Positions 34,459-45,911 of a DNA stretch of 64,000 nucleotides are shown here, piece by piece. This DNA comes from Rhizorhabdus dicambivorans (lineage in GTDB: Bacteria > Pseudomonadota > Alphaproteobacteria > Sphingomonadales > Sphingomonadaceae). The notes under the pieces are model-generated. The model did no database searches. It saw only the letters and a program-made list of their open reading frames with translations, and was not told the origin of the DNA. Each line of letters opens with the position of its first letter. Positions within the stretch are counted from its first letter, which is position 1. Both the position numbers and the translations under genes were made by a program. Where the stretch lies: positions 1,776,001 through 1,840,000 of the forward strand of contig NZ_CP023449.1 in NCBI RefSeq assembly GCF_002355275.1, read 5' to 3'.

Positions 34459-35394
34459 TCAATCCTCGTTCCGGCTGAGGATGTCGTACTGCCGGCGCTT
34501 CATCCTGGCCTTGGCCTTGCGGGTGCCGAGTTTGCCGACGAGGCCGCCCTTCACCCACAGCCCGGTGCCGAGCCGTTCGCGTCTGTGGTTGGCGATGGCA
34601 GCCTTGTTCTGGATGCCGAGCGCGGCGCGGTGGAGGATAGAGGGCGGTCGCACGGTGCCGCTCAGGAAATAGCTGTTCTGGAGCAGCCAGCGCGCGGCGC
34701 GATGCTCGGCGGCGGAGATTTCGCGCGTTTCGGCCTTGCGCCAGCGGCCGGCCGCCTCGCGTTCCAGCACGCCGGCCTGCTGCAGCATCTCCGGCGCCAC
34801 GGGCAGCTGCAGGAACTGGCAGAGCCGCCGGATCTCATAATCGGGCTCGGCGGCCATGGTCTCATATTTGATCGTATATTGCCGGTCGGGCGGCAGCTTG
34901 TGCGACATCCGGTCCCACAGCGCCTCCGCCTCGGTCCATTCGGCGATGCCGTGCCACAGATTGCCCGCTTGCCGCGCCCGCACATTGGCCATCGCCACGT
35001 CGCGCCCGTCGCGCACCAGGTGGATGAAGCGCGCGTCGGGCCACAGCCACAATATCCGGTCGAAATCATGCTGCAGCGTGGCGCCGACGATCGCCGCGCC
35101 GGGGCGGGCCGCCGCCACCTGATCGAGCAGCGCCTGCGCGATGCCGGCCAGGCCGGTGCCCTGCGGCACCGTCAGGCCCAGCTTCTTGAAGCGGCTGTTG
35201 AAGTCGACCGAGCGCAGGAAGGCATCGCGCTTCATCAGCCGGCCATCGGGGGTGATCGCCTCCACCAGGAAATCGAACTCGGGCGCGATGATGATCGCCG
35301 GATGCTGGTTCAGCACATGGCGCAGCGCCGCCGCACCCGAACGCGGCGCCGCGACCAGGAAGGTCGGGGCGGGGCGGGGCGGCTCGCTTGCCAT
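34459..35394 (-). CDS. Sulfotransferase family protein
   Basis: This 311-residue protein has the PAPS-binding 5'-phosphosulfate loop FLVAAPRSGAAAL (PRSG at 17-20) and the 3'-phosphate motif FIHLVRDGRDVAMAN. The remaining helices (IRRLCQFLQLPV) are typical for the bacterial Sulfotransfer_3/ST-like group. Substrate unknown. It overlaps the copper chaperone stop by one base (TGATG), so the two form an operon. Confidence 0.85.
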   Translation of the reverse strand: MASEPPRPAPTFLVAAPRSGAAALRHVLNQHPAIIIAPEFDFLVEAITPDGRLMKRDAFLRSVDFNSRFKKLGLTVPQGTGLAGIAQALLDQVAAARPGAAIVGATLQHDFDRILWLWPDARFIHLVRDGRDVAMANVRARQAGNLWHGIAEWTEAEALWDRMSHKLPPDRQYTIKYETMAAEPDYEIRRLCQFLQLPVAPEMLQQAGVLEREAAGRWRKAETREISAAEHRAARWLLQNSYFLSGTVRPPSILHRAALGIQNKAAIANHRRERLGTGLWVKGGLVGKLGTRKAKARMKRRQYDILSRNED

Positions 35395-35873
35395 CAGTGG
35401 TGCATGCCCGCCATGTCGCCCTGGCCCCCGCCCTGACCCTCGTCGCCACCGGCGGGAACGGTCTTCGCCTCGACCTCGATCTTCGCGCCGCTGGCGAAGC
35501 TGAACAGCATGGGGATTCCCGTGCCCGGGGTGATACGCGAATCGACGCCGAACAGCATCGCATGGTTGCCGCCGGGCGCGAACTCGATCGTCGCGCCGGC
35601 CGGCAACGGTACATCGGCCATCTGCCGCATCGTCATCACGCCCCCGTCCATGACGTTCTCGTGCATCTCTATCTTGTCGACCACCGCGCTGTCGATCCTC
35701 AGAAGCCGATCGTCCTTGGCCGCCCCCTTCAGCGTGAAATAGGCGGCGGCGGGCCGCCCCGGCACCACTGCCAGCCGCACCCAGGGGTCCTTCACCACCG
35801 GTTTTTCACCGCCCCGGGGCTGGCATGCGGCAAGCGCGAGAAGGGCGATCAGGGGAACCAGCAGGCGGCGCAT
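35394..35873 (-). CDS. PCu(A)C-type periplasmic copper chaperone lipoprotein
   Basis: This 159-residue protein has a lipoprotein signal peptide (MRRLLVPLIALLALAAC, lipobox Cys17). It carries the full PCu(A)C copper site H71-x10-M82-x21-H104-x-M106, which delivers Cu(I) to cytochrome oxidase. A Met/His-rich tail (GDMAGMHH) may add copper ligands. ATG 35873 has GGAG at the right distance; a longer frame to 35897 is unlikely. Confidence 0.92.
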   Translation of the reverse strand: MRRLLVPLIALLALAACQPRGGEKPVVKDPWVRLAVVPGRPAAAYFTLKGAAKDDRLLRIDSAVVDKIEMHENVMDGGVMTMRQMADVPLPAGATIEFAPGGNHAMLFGVDSRITPGTGIPMLFSFASGAKIEVEAKTVPAGGDEGQGGGQGDMAGMHH

Positions 35874-35918
35874 CGATAACTCCATGAAATCCGGCACGAC
35901 AATTAGGAGCAGTTGCGT

Positions 35919-35946
35919 CTTGCAGCAATCGAATCCCCACCTATAT
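35919..35946 (+). promoter_or_regulatory. Heat-shock (sigma-32) promoter of dnaK
   Basis: CTTG (35919-35922), 17 bases, CCTATAT (35940-35946) matches the alphaproteobacterial RpoH consensus in all fixed positions. It ends 90 bases before dnaK. Confidence 0.75.
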
Positions 35947-36035
35947 CGCCCCCGTTCACTGCGATTGGCCGCCTGCTCGCCTCGTTATCTGGGGGCAGGA
36001 CAGGGATCGCCCATTGGGGGTTTGAAAGGACTGGA

Positions 36036-37931
<1,896 letters not shown>

Positions 37932-37940
37932 GACTGGTGA

Positions 37941-38000
37941 ACCGGATCCGGGATTTGCCTCTCCTGCGGGAGGGTGAGCTTCCGGATCCGGTCTTTTTTT
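37941..38000 (+). terminator. Rho-independent terminator after dnaK
   Basis: ACCGGATCCGG (37941-37951) pairs with CCGGATCCGGT (37982-37992), with an inner CTCCTGCGGGAG hairpin, followed by C and seven T. It starts 9 bases after the stop. Confidence 0.85.
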
Positions 38001-38002
38001 CC

Positions 38003-38213
38003 TCACCCCGGACTTGATCCGGGGTCCCGCTGCCTTCCATGACGCGGGAGAAGCTGGACCCCGCAGGGCCGGTTTGCGCTATAGCCCTCTCCCGCCTTCG
38101 CGGGAGAGGGTTGGGTGAGGGTCTTCTTCTTGCGGCAGGCTCGCTGCGGCATGGGCCGGTAAAGAAGAAAAAGACCCTCATCCAACCTTCTCCCGCAAGC
38201 GGGATAAGGCTTT
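38003..38213. repeat. Repeat-rich hairpin region between dnaK and dnaJ
   Basis: CCCCGGACTTGATCCGGGG is followed by CCCTCTCCCGCCTTCGCGGG with a GGGAGAGGG partner and then a long imperfect inverted repeat (GGGTTGGGTGAGGGTCTTCT against AGACCCTCATCCAACCTTCT near 38173-38195). Similar CCGGACNTGATCCGG hairpins recur near 39508. No gene is supported. Confidence 0.7.
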
Positions 38214-38245
38214 TGGCGGCGGGAAGTTAGCCTATCGGGGGCACG

Positions 38246-39385
38246 ATGAGCACGGACATCGACTATTACGAACTGCTGGAGGTCGATCGCACCGCCGATG
38301 ACAAGGTCATCAAGTCGTCCTACCGGCGGCTGGCGATGCAGTTCCACCCCGATCGCAACCCCGGCGATCAGGAAGCGGAAGCGAAGTTCAAGGCGATCAG
38401 CCAGGCCTATGACTGCCTGAAGGATCCGCAGAAGCGTGCCGCCTATGACCGCTTCGGCAAGGCCGCGTTCGAACAGGGCGGGGCGGGGGGCGGCTTCGGC
38501 GGCGGCCAGGGCTTCGAAGGCTTCTCCGACATCTTCGAGAATATCTTCGGTGAGTTCATGGGCGGCGGTCGCGGCGGCGGCCAGCGTTCCAGCGTGCGGC
38601 GCGGCGCCGATCTGCGCTACGATCTCGAGATCAGCCTCGAAGAGGCCTATGCCGGCAAGCAGGCGACCGTCACCGTCGATGTCGCCGCGGCCTGCGAGCC
38701 CTGCCAGGGCACCGGGGCGAAGCCCGGCACCGGCAGCCAGCAGTGCAAGACCTGCGGCGGCCACGGCAAGGTCCGCGCCCAGCAGGGGTTCTTCCTGGTG
38801 GAGCGGACCTGCCCCTCCTGCCATGGCGCCGGCCAGGTCATCTCCGATCCCTGCGGCGAGTGCCGGGGCGAGGGCCGGATCGAGAAGACCAAGACGCTCG
38901 ACGTCGCCATTCCGGCCGGTGTCGACGAAGGCACCCGCATCCGCCTGACGGGGGAGGGCGAGGCCGGCGCCAGGGGTGGACCGCCCGGCGATCTCTACAT
39001 CTTCCTCCACCTGCGCGAGCATGCGCTGTTCCAGCGCGACGGCACCACCCTGTTCGCCCGCGCCCCGATCAGCTTCACCACCGCCGCGCTCGGCGGCACG
39101 ATCGAAGTGCCCGGCCTCGACAGGAAGCGCCACGAGATACGCATCCCCGCCGGCATCCAGTCCGGCAAGCAGATCCGCCAGCGCGGCGCCGGCATGCCGG
39201 TGCTCAACCAGCGCGGCCATGGCGACCTCGTCATCCAGATCGACGTCGAGACGCCCACCAAGCTCACCTCCCGCCAGAAGGAGCTGCTGGAGGAATTCCG
39301 CGCCACCGAGACCGGCGAGGAAAGCCCCCAGTCGAGCGGCTTCTTCGCCCGGCTGAAGGGCGTGTGGGAGGATCTGACGGATTAG
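38246..39385 (+). CDS. dnaJ: Chaperone DnaJ
   Basis: This 379-residue co-chaperone has a J domain with HPD ([13 protein letters not shown]), a Gly/Phe-rich linker, four CxxCxGxG zinc repeats ([32 protein letters not shown]) and the C-terminal substrate domain ([20 protein letters not shown]). ATG 38246. It follows dnaK but a terminator and repeats separate them, so it probably has its own promoter. Confidence 0.98.
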   Translation: MSTDIDYYELLEVDRTADDKVIKSSYRRLAMQFHPDRNPGDQEAEAKFKAISQAYDCLKDPQKRAAYDRFGKAAFEQGGAGGGFGGGQGFEGFSDIFENIFGEFMGGGRGGGQRSSVRRGADLRYDLEISLEEAYAGKQATVTVDVAAACEPCQGTGAKPGTGSQQCKTCGGHGKVRAQQGFFLVERTCPSCHGAGQVISDPCGECRGEGRIEKTKTLDVAIPAGVDEGTRIRLTGEGEAGARGGPPGDLYIFLHLREHALFQRDGTTLFARAPISFTTAALGGTIEVPGLDRKRHEIRIPAGIQSGKQIRQRGAGMPVLNQRGHGDLVIQIDVETPTKLTSRQKELLEEFRATETGEESPQSSGFFARLKGVWEDLTD

Positions 39386-39440
39386 AGCGATTTCTAGGCA
39401 GATGGAAACATCTGCCGACTCGGAAATCGCGGTAAAACAA
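39386..39440 (+). repeat. R2 stem-loop repeat, copy 2
   Basis: AGCGATTTCTAGGCAGAT pairs with ATCTGC and GAAATCGC of the same copy. It begins at the dnaJ stop codon. Confidence 0.85.
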
Positions 39441-39578
39441 CAAGGTAGAGCCCACGAGCCGAAGCAATCGGATAGAGCGCACGTCGGCGCGCCCATCCGC
39501 GATTGTCGTCCCGGACGTGATCCGGGATCCCGCTTCGTCTTCACGCGTCCTGTCCCTGAGGAACCGGCGAGGGAAGCC

Positions 39579-39929
39579 ATGACGAAGCACCGCATCTATG
39601 CGACCAGCGTCGCCAGCGTCTATCCGCATTATGTCGCCAAGGCTGAGAAGAAGGGCCGCACCCGCGCCGAGGTGGACCGGATCATCTGCTGGCTGACCGG
39701 CCACACCCCGGCATCGCTGGAGCAGGCGCTGGCGAATGGGACCAGCTTCGAGGATTTCTTCGCCCGGGCCCCCGCGATGAACCCTGCCCGCACCCTGATC
39801 ACCGGTGTGGTCTGCGGCGTCCGCGTGGAGGATGTGGAGGAGCCGCTGATGCGGGAGATACGCTATCTCGACAAGCTGATCGACGAGCTCGCCAGGGGCA
39901 AGGCGATGGAGAAGATCTTGCGGGGATAA
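39579..39929 (+). CDS. DUF2200-family protein
   Basis: This 116-residue cytoplasmic protein belongs to DUF2200 ([79 protein letters not shown]). The function of the family is not known; a DNA- or RNA-related role has not been shown. ATG 39579 with GGGAAG before it. It stands alone between R2/hairpin repeats and the DUF3857 gene on the other strand. Confidence 0.88.
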   Translation: MTKHRIYATSVASVYPHYVAKAEKKGRTRAEVDRIICWLTGHTPASLEQALANGTSFEDFFARAPAMNPARTLITGVVCGVRVEDVEEPLMREIRYLDKLIDELARGKAMEKILRG

Positions 39930-39954
39930 CCTCCTGCGGGCGCCGCTTTGGGAT

Positions 39955-42900
39955 TCAGGGCGCGGTGCTCGGGGCCGGGCGCTTCCGCTCGCCGCCGGTG
40001 CCGTTCAGTTCCAGTCCATAGTTGCGATAGGTTTCGACGATATCGGAATCCTTGGCCAGCGCGGCGGCGCGGTCGGCTTCCGCGCGCCGGGCATCCCCCT
40101 TGCGCGACCAGGCGATGGCCCGGCCCAGCAGCGATTCCGCCGTGTCGGGTTTCATCGCGAGGGCGGTGTCGAAACCGGCGATCGCGTCGTCGAGGCGGCC
40201 CATTTTCAGCAGGACGACGGCACGGCTGTCATGAGGCGCAAAATCGTCGGGATCCTTGGCGATCGCGGCGTCGCAATCCGCCAGGGCGGCGGGGAGATCG
40301 ACGTCGGCCGTGGCGTTGTCCCAGCAGACCGTGTTCAGGTCGGTCGCCGTCTTCGCCGCGGCGCGGGCCATGGCGAAGTCACGGAGGGCTTCCTGTTTCC
40401 GGCCGTCGAGGAAATAGGCCTGCCCGCGCAGCGAAATCAGGTCCAGATTTCCCGGCAGCTTGCGGAGCGCCGCGCTCAGGGTTTCGACCATGCCGGAATG
40501 GTTGCCGGCGCTCCGCTGCACGATGGCCTTCCCATACCAGGCTTCGAAATTCTTCGGATCGATCCGCAGGGCGGCATCGGCATCGGCCAGCTTGCCCGCC
40601 ACGTCCGCGCGGCCGCGGATGCCCATGCGGTCGAGATAGAAGTCGGCCGTGGGTTCGATCTCGATAGCGCGGCCGATCTCGCGCAGGGCGTCTTCCCGTC
40701 GCCCGCCCCAACGGTAGATGTTCGCCGCCAGGGCGTGCGCCTGGCCGTCGCCGGGCTTGGCCGCGACCAGCGCCCGCGCCTCGGCGATGGCCAGTTCGGG
40801 CTTGCCGGTCAGCCGGTGGATCGAAGCCCGCAGCGTGTAGAGGTCGGACCATCGCGGCAGCGATTTGGTCGTCAGGTCGGCTTCGCGCAGGGCGGCCTCG
40901 TAATTTCCCAGGTCCCGATAGACGAAGGCGCGCCAGCCGCGAACGGTGTCGTCGTCCGGGAATTCCTCAAGCACGCGCGAGAAATAGCGCAGCGCATCGG
41001 CCGGGCGCCCTTCGGCATAGGCGAGATAGCCGCGCGAGCGCACGAGGTAGGTGTTGTCGGGGTCGAGCACCGCCGCGGCATTGAAGTCGCGGGTGGCGGC
41101 GGCGAAATCCTTCCGCCACGCGAAGATGAAGCCCCGTGCCGCCAGCGCATCGGCATTGCGCGGATCGCGTTCCAGCGCGGCATTGAACGCCGCCACCGCG
41201 CCGTCGAGATCGTTGCGGTCCAGCAGCTGCAATCCGCGCTCGACGAACTGGTCGCTGGTCTCGGGCGCCTGGTTTTCGCCCAGCGCGGCCGATTGCGGCT
41301 GGGCGATCCGCAGCGCGACGTAGCGATCCGCGAGCGCGCGGATGGTCTTCTGGGCGGCGGCGGCTTCGCTGGCCGGGAATTCCGGGGCCAGGCTCTGCTG
41401 TACCGTCTCGACCGACAGGATATTGCCTTTCAGCGTCCCCTTTCGCGAATGGCGGATGGCCCCGGCTATGGCCTCGACATTCGGATTGTCGGGCACCACG
41501 CCGGGGGGCAGGATGATGGTCTCCCTGAGCAGGGTGTAGCTTGGGAAGTTGACGGCATAGGGCGCGGCCCGGTCTTCGGCCGCGCTGCGCTCGAAATCGA
41601 CCTTGTCATAGCCCAGCCGGCTGTCGGTGAGCCAATAGGCGCCGCCATCCCATTCCAGCGTGGCGATGCCCTCCATGGCGAGGCGCTGCTCGCGCCTGTC
41701 CGCGTCATAGCTCTGCGTCACGGTGCCGACCGCGATGAAGTCGTAGCGGCGCTTCCAATAGTCGCGCAGCCACCTTTCGCGCGTCTCGTCGTTCATGTCG
41801 GCGATGGCGACGCTCATCGAATAGGCATAGTCGCCTCGGAACAGGATTTCCGCGCGGGCGGGCGCCGGCTTGGTCCGGCCGGCATGGGCATCGATGTGCA
41901 GCGAGGATTCGGTTTCGGGCAGCGCCAGCTGTTCCGGCACCATGCGGACCAGCGCCGCGTCCTTCGTCAGCGGCAGCCCCCAGCCATAATCGGGCGTGGC
42001 AAGCTGGTCGAGCCGCCGGTCGCCGCTCCGCGTGCCGTCGAGCCAGTAATTCTTGCCGGCGACCGTCGCCCGCACGATCACATGGTCGAACAGGCCCGCC
42101 CTGGGCAGGCGCTGGTCGAAGCCGTCGCCCCCGTCGCTGTCGACCAGCACCGGCTCGGCCGCGATGTCCAGCGCGCGCAGGATGGCGATCAGCAGGGCCG
42201 ATTTCGCCTTGCAGTCGCCGAACCGGCGGCTCCACGTGGTCGATGCATCGGCGGGCGTATAGCCGCCCGCCCCCATCAGCAGCGCGACATAGCGCACCTG
42301 GCCCTGGACGAGCATCAGCGCCGCCTCGGTGCGCTTGACCGGATCGGGGGATGCGCGGCGGATGCGCTCGATCTCCGCCCGCAGCGGGCTGTCGGCGGGG
42401 ATCAGCGCCGCCTTGTCGTAGAGAGGCACGAACAGGTCCGCCAGCTCGGCCCAGGAGCCGAAGCTGCTGAACTCGATCATGCGGGGCTGTCGGTAGCGGT
42501 CGGGCGCGCCCTTGGTCAGGATGACCGGCTTGGCGCGATCGAGCGTCAGTTCGACCTCGATCCGGTTTCCGGCCCGTCGCGGCGGCGCCGCCGGCCAATC
42601 GGGGGTCTGCTGCACCCGGATCGGGAAAGCCGCCGGCCATTGCGCGCGGATATGCTCGCGCGCCACCCCGCCCGCATTGGTCGCGCGCCGCGCGCGTTCG
42701 GCATGGCCGCCCAGCACCGGATCGGCCATCACATGCGTCGTCACGAGATGAACGATGTCGCCGACCTGGAGCCCCTCGGGCTGGATGTTCGCGGTGAGGA
42801 CGCCGTCGAGCATCGCGCTTTCGAGGTTGGATTCCCGGCGCAGCACGGTGAACTGCTGGCCCGATTTCAGCACGTCGATCGTCTGCTTGCCCCGCTGGAT

Positions 42901-43209
42901 GGTCAGCCGGTGGACGATCAGCCGCTGCGTCTGCGGCTCCCACCCCAGCGAGATGTTGCCGGCGGACAGGCCATCGGCGGTGTTTATGCGGAAGATGCTT
43001 TCGGCATAGACGCTGGTCTGCTTCGCCTGGAAATCGATCTGCTCGTCGAGCAGCAGATAGCTGATCCCGCCCTGGGCCGGCAGATCAGCCGCCTGGGGGA
43101 CGGCGACCGGCTTCACCCAGGCCGGCGGCGGCCCGAACTCCACCTGATCCCCCGCAAGCGCCGGCGTCATCCAGCCGAGCACCAGCATCCATCCGATCCA
43201 GAATCGCAT
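39955..43209 (-). CDS. DUF3857 / transglutaminase-like / TPR secreted protein
   Basis: This 1084-residue protein has a signal peptide (MRFWIGWMLVLGWMTPALAG). An N-terminal DUF3857 beta domain (about 50-250) is followed by a transglutaminase-like core with a Cys-His-Asp set: RRFGDCKAKSALL, LFDHVIVRA, YWLDGTRSG. The C-terminal 400 residues are tetratricopeptide repeats (NDLDGAVAAFNAALERDPRN, GRLDDAIAGFDTALAMKPDT). Such proteins are periplasmic and of unknown function. Some family members lack protease activity, but here the triad is complete. ATG 43209; it is transcribed divergently from the PD-(D/E)XK-like gene. Confidence 0.88.
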   Translation of the reverse strand: MRFWIGWMLVLGWMTPALAGDQVEFGPPPAWVKPVAVPQAADLPAQGGISYLLLDEQIDFQAKQTSVYAESIFRINTADGLSAGNISLGWEPQTQRLIVHRLTIQRGKQTIDVLKSGQQFTVLRRESNLESAMLDGVLTANIQPEGLQVGDIVHLVTTHVMADPVLGGHAERARRATNAGGVAREHIRAQWPAAFPIRVQQTPDWPAAPPRRAGNRIEVELTLDRAKPVILTKGAPDRYRQPRMIEFSSFGSWAELADLFVPLYDKAALIPADSPLRAEIERIRRASPDPVKRTEAALMLVQGQVRYVALLMGAGGYTPADASTTWSRRFGDCKAKSALLIAILRALDIAAEPVLVDSDGGDGFDQRLPRAGLFDHVIVRATVAGKNYWLDGTRSGDRRLDQLATPDYGWGLPLTKDAALVRMVPEQLALPETESSLHIDAHAGRTKPAPARAEILFRGDYAYSMSVAIADMNDETRERWLRDYWKRRYDFIAVGTVTQSYDADRREQRLAMEGIATLEWDGGAYWLTDSRLGYDKVDFERSAAEDRAAPYAVNFPSYTLLRETIILPPGVVPDNPNVEAIAGAIRHSRKGTLKGNILSVETVQQSLAPEFPASEAAAAQKTIRALADRYVALRIAQPQSAALGENQAPETSDQFVERGLQLLDRNDLDGAVAAFNAALERDPRNADALAARGFIFAWRKDFAAATRDFNAAAVLDPDNTYLVRSRGYLAYAEGRPADALRYFSRVLEEFPDDDTVRGWRAFVYRDLGNYEAALREADLTTKSLPRWSDLYTLRASIHRLTGKPELAIAEARALVAAKPGDGQAHALAANIYRWGGRREDALREIGRAIEIEPTADFYLDRMGIRGRADVAGKLADADAALRIDPKNFEAWYGKAIVQRSAGNHSGMVETLSAALRKLPGNLDLISLRGQAYFLDGRKQEALRDFAMARAAAKTATDLNTVCWDNATADVDLPAALADCDAAIAKDPDDFAPHDSRAVVLLKMGRLDDAIAGFDTALAMKPDTAESLLGRAIAWSRKGDARRAEADRAAALAKDSDIVETYRNYGLELNGTGGERKRPAPSTAP

Positions 43210-43348
43210 GCCATGTACCCCTTTTGTTCAGATGTACGCGATTCGTCGCGCCGATCAACCCGTTCGTCGCTGTTGTTCGCGGATCGCTTCTGGTCAATCT
43301 CTGCGCCTCGCCGCAGTGACGGGGCGGGGCACGCAAGAAGGGGGAAAC

Positions 43349-44380
43349 ATGAAGGCTGTCGAAAAGGCCGCGGAGGTGCGCGCCGCCGCCGCCCAGTGGC
43401 AAAAGGCGTTCCGGGACGAGTCCAGGGCCATCGGCAAGATGGATGGTCAGGACGTGCTCTGGCACGAGCGGCTGCAGTTCTGGGCCTCCTTCGGCAGGAC
43501 GAAGGGCCGGAACGGCGCGCTGCGGGACTGGAACGCCTTCGGCCAGAAGCCCCTATCCTTCCGCAGCAATATGATCGTCGAGATCAACCAGCCCCCCAGG
43601 GGGATCGATCGCAACCTCCAGGCCGTCTTCGCGCGCGATGGCGCCGGCCATCTCTGGGTGCTGCACCAGGGCCGCATGAGCGTGTCGGGAAGCCGGGTGA
43701 CCGAGGCCGATTTCATCGCCGCGACGGGGTTGCAGCCGGTGAAGGTGGCCTTCAGCGACGGATCGCACGGCGCCTATCACCCCGTCGCGCGGATCGACGG
43801 CCCCGCCGCGCTCATGGCGGAGGGCATCGGCGCCTTCATCGCCCAGTGCGCCCATGCCCGCAACGTCAAGCTCGCCAACGGCATGGCCCTCCCCGATCTG
43901 GAAAAGACGAAGGACTGGGAACACCGCTTCAGCCCCGAAGCGATCGGCAGCTTCGAGATCGCGGCGCAGGACGCCCGCACCGGCAACCGCTGGCATGGCG
44001 AGATTCAGCGCGCCCTGGCCGGCGCGCTTGCCGATCGCGAAGTGCCGCACTCGAACGATCGCGTCGGCCAATATGGGCCCGATCTCTTCACCTATGGCCC
44101 GGGCCCCAGCGTGCTGTTCGAGATCAAGTCGGGCGCCGGCGCGCAGGATATCTTCGCCGCGGTCGGCCAGCTGCACATCTACGATCATCTGCTCGGCGGC
44201 GGCTATCGCAAGGTCCTCGTCGTGCCGAAGGGCATGGGGGCGGCGCTCAAGGGCCCGGTCGCCGCGCTGAAGATCGACACCGTCGAGTTCCACCGCGCCG
44301 GCCGGAAGATCGTCTTCGACGAAGCGGCCCTGTCGCACTGCCTGGGCCAGAGTGATTTCAAGTCAGGTGGAATCACCTGA
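43349..44380 (+). CDS. PD-(D/E)XK-like nuclease candidate
   Basis: This 343-residue protein is of unknown family. The C-terminal third has a convincing nuclease core: GEIQRAL, GPDLFTYG with D245, LFEIKSG with E258-x-K260, and AVGQLHIYDH with Q274-x3-Y278, the QxxxY motif of RecB/AddB-like nucleases. The N-terminal 200 residues are unassigned. ATG 43349 follows GAAGGGGGAAAC. The last codons and stop lie inside an R2-type repeat, so the reading frame has been extended or replaced at its 3' end. It is alone on its strand; no partner helicase is nearby. Confidence 0.7.
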   Translation: MKAVEKAAEVRAAAAQWQKAFRDESRAIGKMDGQDVLWHERLQFWASFGRTKGRNGALRDWNAFGQKPLSFRSNMIVEINQPPRGIDRNLQAVFARDGAGHLWVLHQGRMSVSGSRVTEADFIAATGLQPVKVAFSDGSHGAYHPVARIDGPAALMAEGIGAFIAQCAHARNVKLANGMALPDLEKTKDWEHRFSPEAIGSFEIAAQDARTGNRWHGEIQRALAGALADREVPHSNDRVGQYGPDLFTYGPGPSVLFEIKSGAGAQDIFAAVGQLHIYDHLLGGGYRKVLVVPKGMGAALKGPVAALKIDTVEFHRAGRKIVFDEAALSHCLGQSDFKSGGIT

Positions 44381-44400
44381 CGACTCGGAAATCACGGAAA
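44351..44400 (+). repeat. R2-type stem-loop, variant with compensating changes
   Basis: AGTGATTTC pairs with GAAATCAC, and GTCAGGTG with CACCTGAC. Compared with copies 1-2 (GCGATTTC/GAAATCGC; GCAGAT/ATCTGC), both sides changed together, so the stem is kept. Confidence 0.75.
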
Positions 44401-44436
44401 AAAAGGAAAATAGACGTGATCCCGCTCTTCATATCC

Positions 44437-44566
44437 GTCATTCCCGCGCAGGCGGGAAATCCATATTCTCTGAAGCTCGAGCCTCTTGACGGAAGGGATT
44501 ATGGATCCCCGCATCCGCGAGGATGACGAATGTTGGGGGGGCAGACGCTCTTACGCAAAGGTCCAG
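44437..44566. repeat. R3 intergenic repeat, copy 2
   Basis: Nearly identical to 32591-32718 in the same orientation, including CTCTGAAGCTCGA and GATCCCCGCATCCGCGAGG. It lies between two R2-type hairpins. Confidence 0.85.
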
Positions 44567-44567
44567 A

Positions 44568-44612
44568 GTGATTTGAAGTCGGGTGGACGCACCTGACGAC
44601 ACGGAAAACAAG
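44568..44612 (+). repeat. R2-type stem-loop, degenerate copy
   Basis: AGTGATTTGAAGTCGGGTGG pairs GTCGGGTG with CACCTGAC through one G-T pair; the outer stem is partly lost. It directly follows R3 copy 2. Confidence 0.6.
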
Positions 44613-44626
44613 GGGAATAAGCGTGC

Positions 44627-45385
44627 TCAGCCCCGCCGCCGCGTCCGCGCCCGATCCGCGTCCCTGATCGCCGCCTCCAGCGCCAGCGCATCGCCCAGCG
44701 CCGCTCCGGTGACGGTGTTGTCGAAGATGCACCAGCTCTCCACCCCCTCGGCCAGTTCGGCGGCGATCTGCCCGGCATAGCCCGCCAGCGCCTCGCTGCT
44801 GTAGGGGGATCGGTACATGGCCGGCGATCCGTGGAGCCGCCTGTATCGGAAGCCCCGCCAGCCGCCGGGGCGGGCGGCCTCCTCGCTCAGCGCCGGATCG
44901 GCGCCGACGCGCGCGACGCGCAGGTCGGATAGCACCCCGTCGGCATGTTCGGTGAACCAGGACGGATTGCGCGGCTCGCACACGATCCGGGCGGCGGTGC
45001 TGTGGGCCCGCAGCGTGGGGAAGAAGGCACGGCACACCGCTTCGTCGAACGCCAGCCTGGGCGGCAGCTGCACCAGCAGCACGGCCAGCTTCGGCCCCAG
45101 CCCCTCCACCTCGGAACAGAATTGCGCGATGGCCGCATCGGCGCCGACCAGCTTCGCCTCATGCGTGATCGCCTTGGGAATCTTCACCGAGAAACGAAAA
45201 TCCGCCGGCACGCTCGCCGCCCACCGCGCCCAGGTCGATCCGCGATGCGGCCGGTAGAAGGAGGAATTGACCTCAACCCCGCCCAGCCGCCGCGCATAGC
45301 GCTCCAGACCCGTGCCTTCGGCGGGAAACCTAGCGGCCTCGCCGCGCGGAATGGCCCAGCCCGCCGTGCCTATGATAGCGATCAT
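44627..45385 (-). CDS. DUF72 (YecE-like) protein
   Basis: This 252-residue TIM-barrel-like protein has the DUF72 pattern: IIGTAGWAIP near the N-terminus, VEVNSSFYRPHR, FRFSVKIPKAITHEAKL, and YSSEALAGYAGQIAAEL with CIFDNTVTGAALGDALAL near the end. The family function is unknown. ATG 45385. The C-terminus is basic (RTRRRG). Confidence 0.9.
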   Translation of the reverse strand: MIAIIGTAGWAIPRGEAARFPAEGTGLERYARRLGGVEVNSSFYRPHRGSTWARWAASVPADFRFSVKIPKAITHEAKLVGADAAIAQFCSEVEGLGPKLAVLLVQLPPRLAFDEAVCRAFFPTLRAHSTAARIVCEPRNPSWFTEHADGVLSDLRVARVGADPALSEEAARPGGWRGFRYRRLHGSPAMYRSPYSSEALAGYAGQIAAELAEGVESWCIFDNTVTGAALGDALALEAAIRDADRARTRRRG

Positions 45386-45666
45386 GGTGGGGACAACGCG
45401 CGGGGCAGGGGGGCGTTGCCGGGACGGGCGGTACGGGGTGCGATTGCGGCGGCTATACGCGAGATACCAGCCGTTCAGCAGGCTTTCCGGCCCTCCCGAA
45501 AGCCTCCATTTGATCTTTCACTCAATGAACGAGTCTGGAACGACCGGCTTTGGGACTTTCCTGCCGTTCCTGTGCCGCAGGTCGAGCGGCAGCTCGCGTC
45601 AAGAGCGGACGTGAAACGTTAGTTCGAGCGGCGTCGCATAATGCCAGGAGCTGAGCCGGACGCAGA

Positions 45667-45879
45667 TCAGCTGTCCTTGATGGTGGTGTTGGGGCTGCGC
45701 TTCCCGTGCGCGGTCGTCACGAACCGCCCGGAGATTGCGCTGCGATAGGTGCCACCGGTGCTGCCGCTGCCAGCGGCCTCGCGAACGGTCGTGCGCGAAG
45801 ACGCCCTCCCGTGCTTTGCCGTCACGAAGCGACCGGAGATCGCGCTGCGGTAGGAACCGCCACTCTTGCCCTTGGCCAT
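45667..45879 (-). CDS. Small protein with two YRSAISGRFVT repeats
   Basis: This 70-residue basic protein consists of two copies of one unit: GGSYRSAISGRFVTAKHG and GGTYRSAISGRFVTTAHG, each followed by a Thr-rich tail (SSRTTVRE; SPNTTIKDS). The unit occurs singly in many small alphaproteobacterial proteins of unknown function; two in tandem suggests an internal duplication. ATG 45879 has GGAG. It follows the DUF2188 gene on the same strand. Confidence 0.8.
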   Translation of the reverse strand: MAKGKSGGSYRSAISGRFVTAKHGRASSRTTVREAAGSGSTGGTYRSAISGRFVTTAHGKRSPNTTIKDS

Positions 45880-45911
45880 GCTTATTCTCCAATCATCGAG
45901 TCATCGAGGGT

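Noticed and set aside
40231-44355. 1374-codon open frame on the plus strand
   Set aside because: It lies antisense to the DUF3857/TPR gene and then out of frame over the nuclease-like gene; no motif, typical high-GC shadow.
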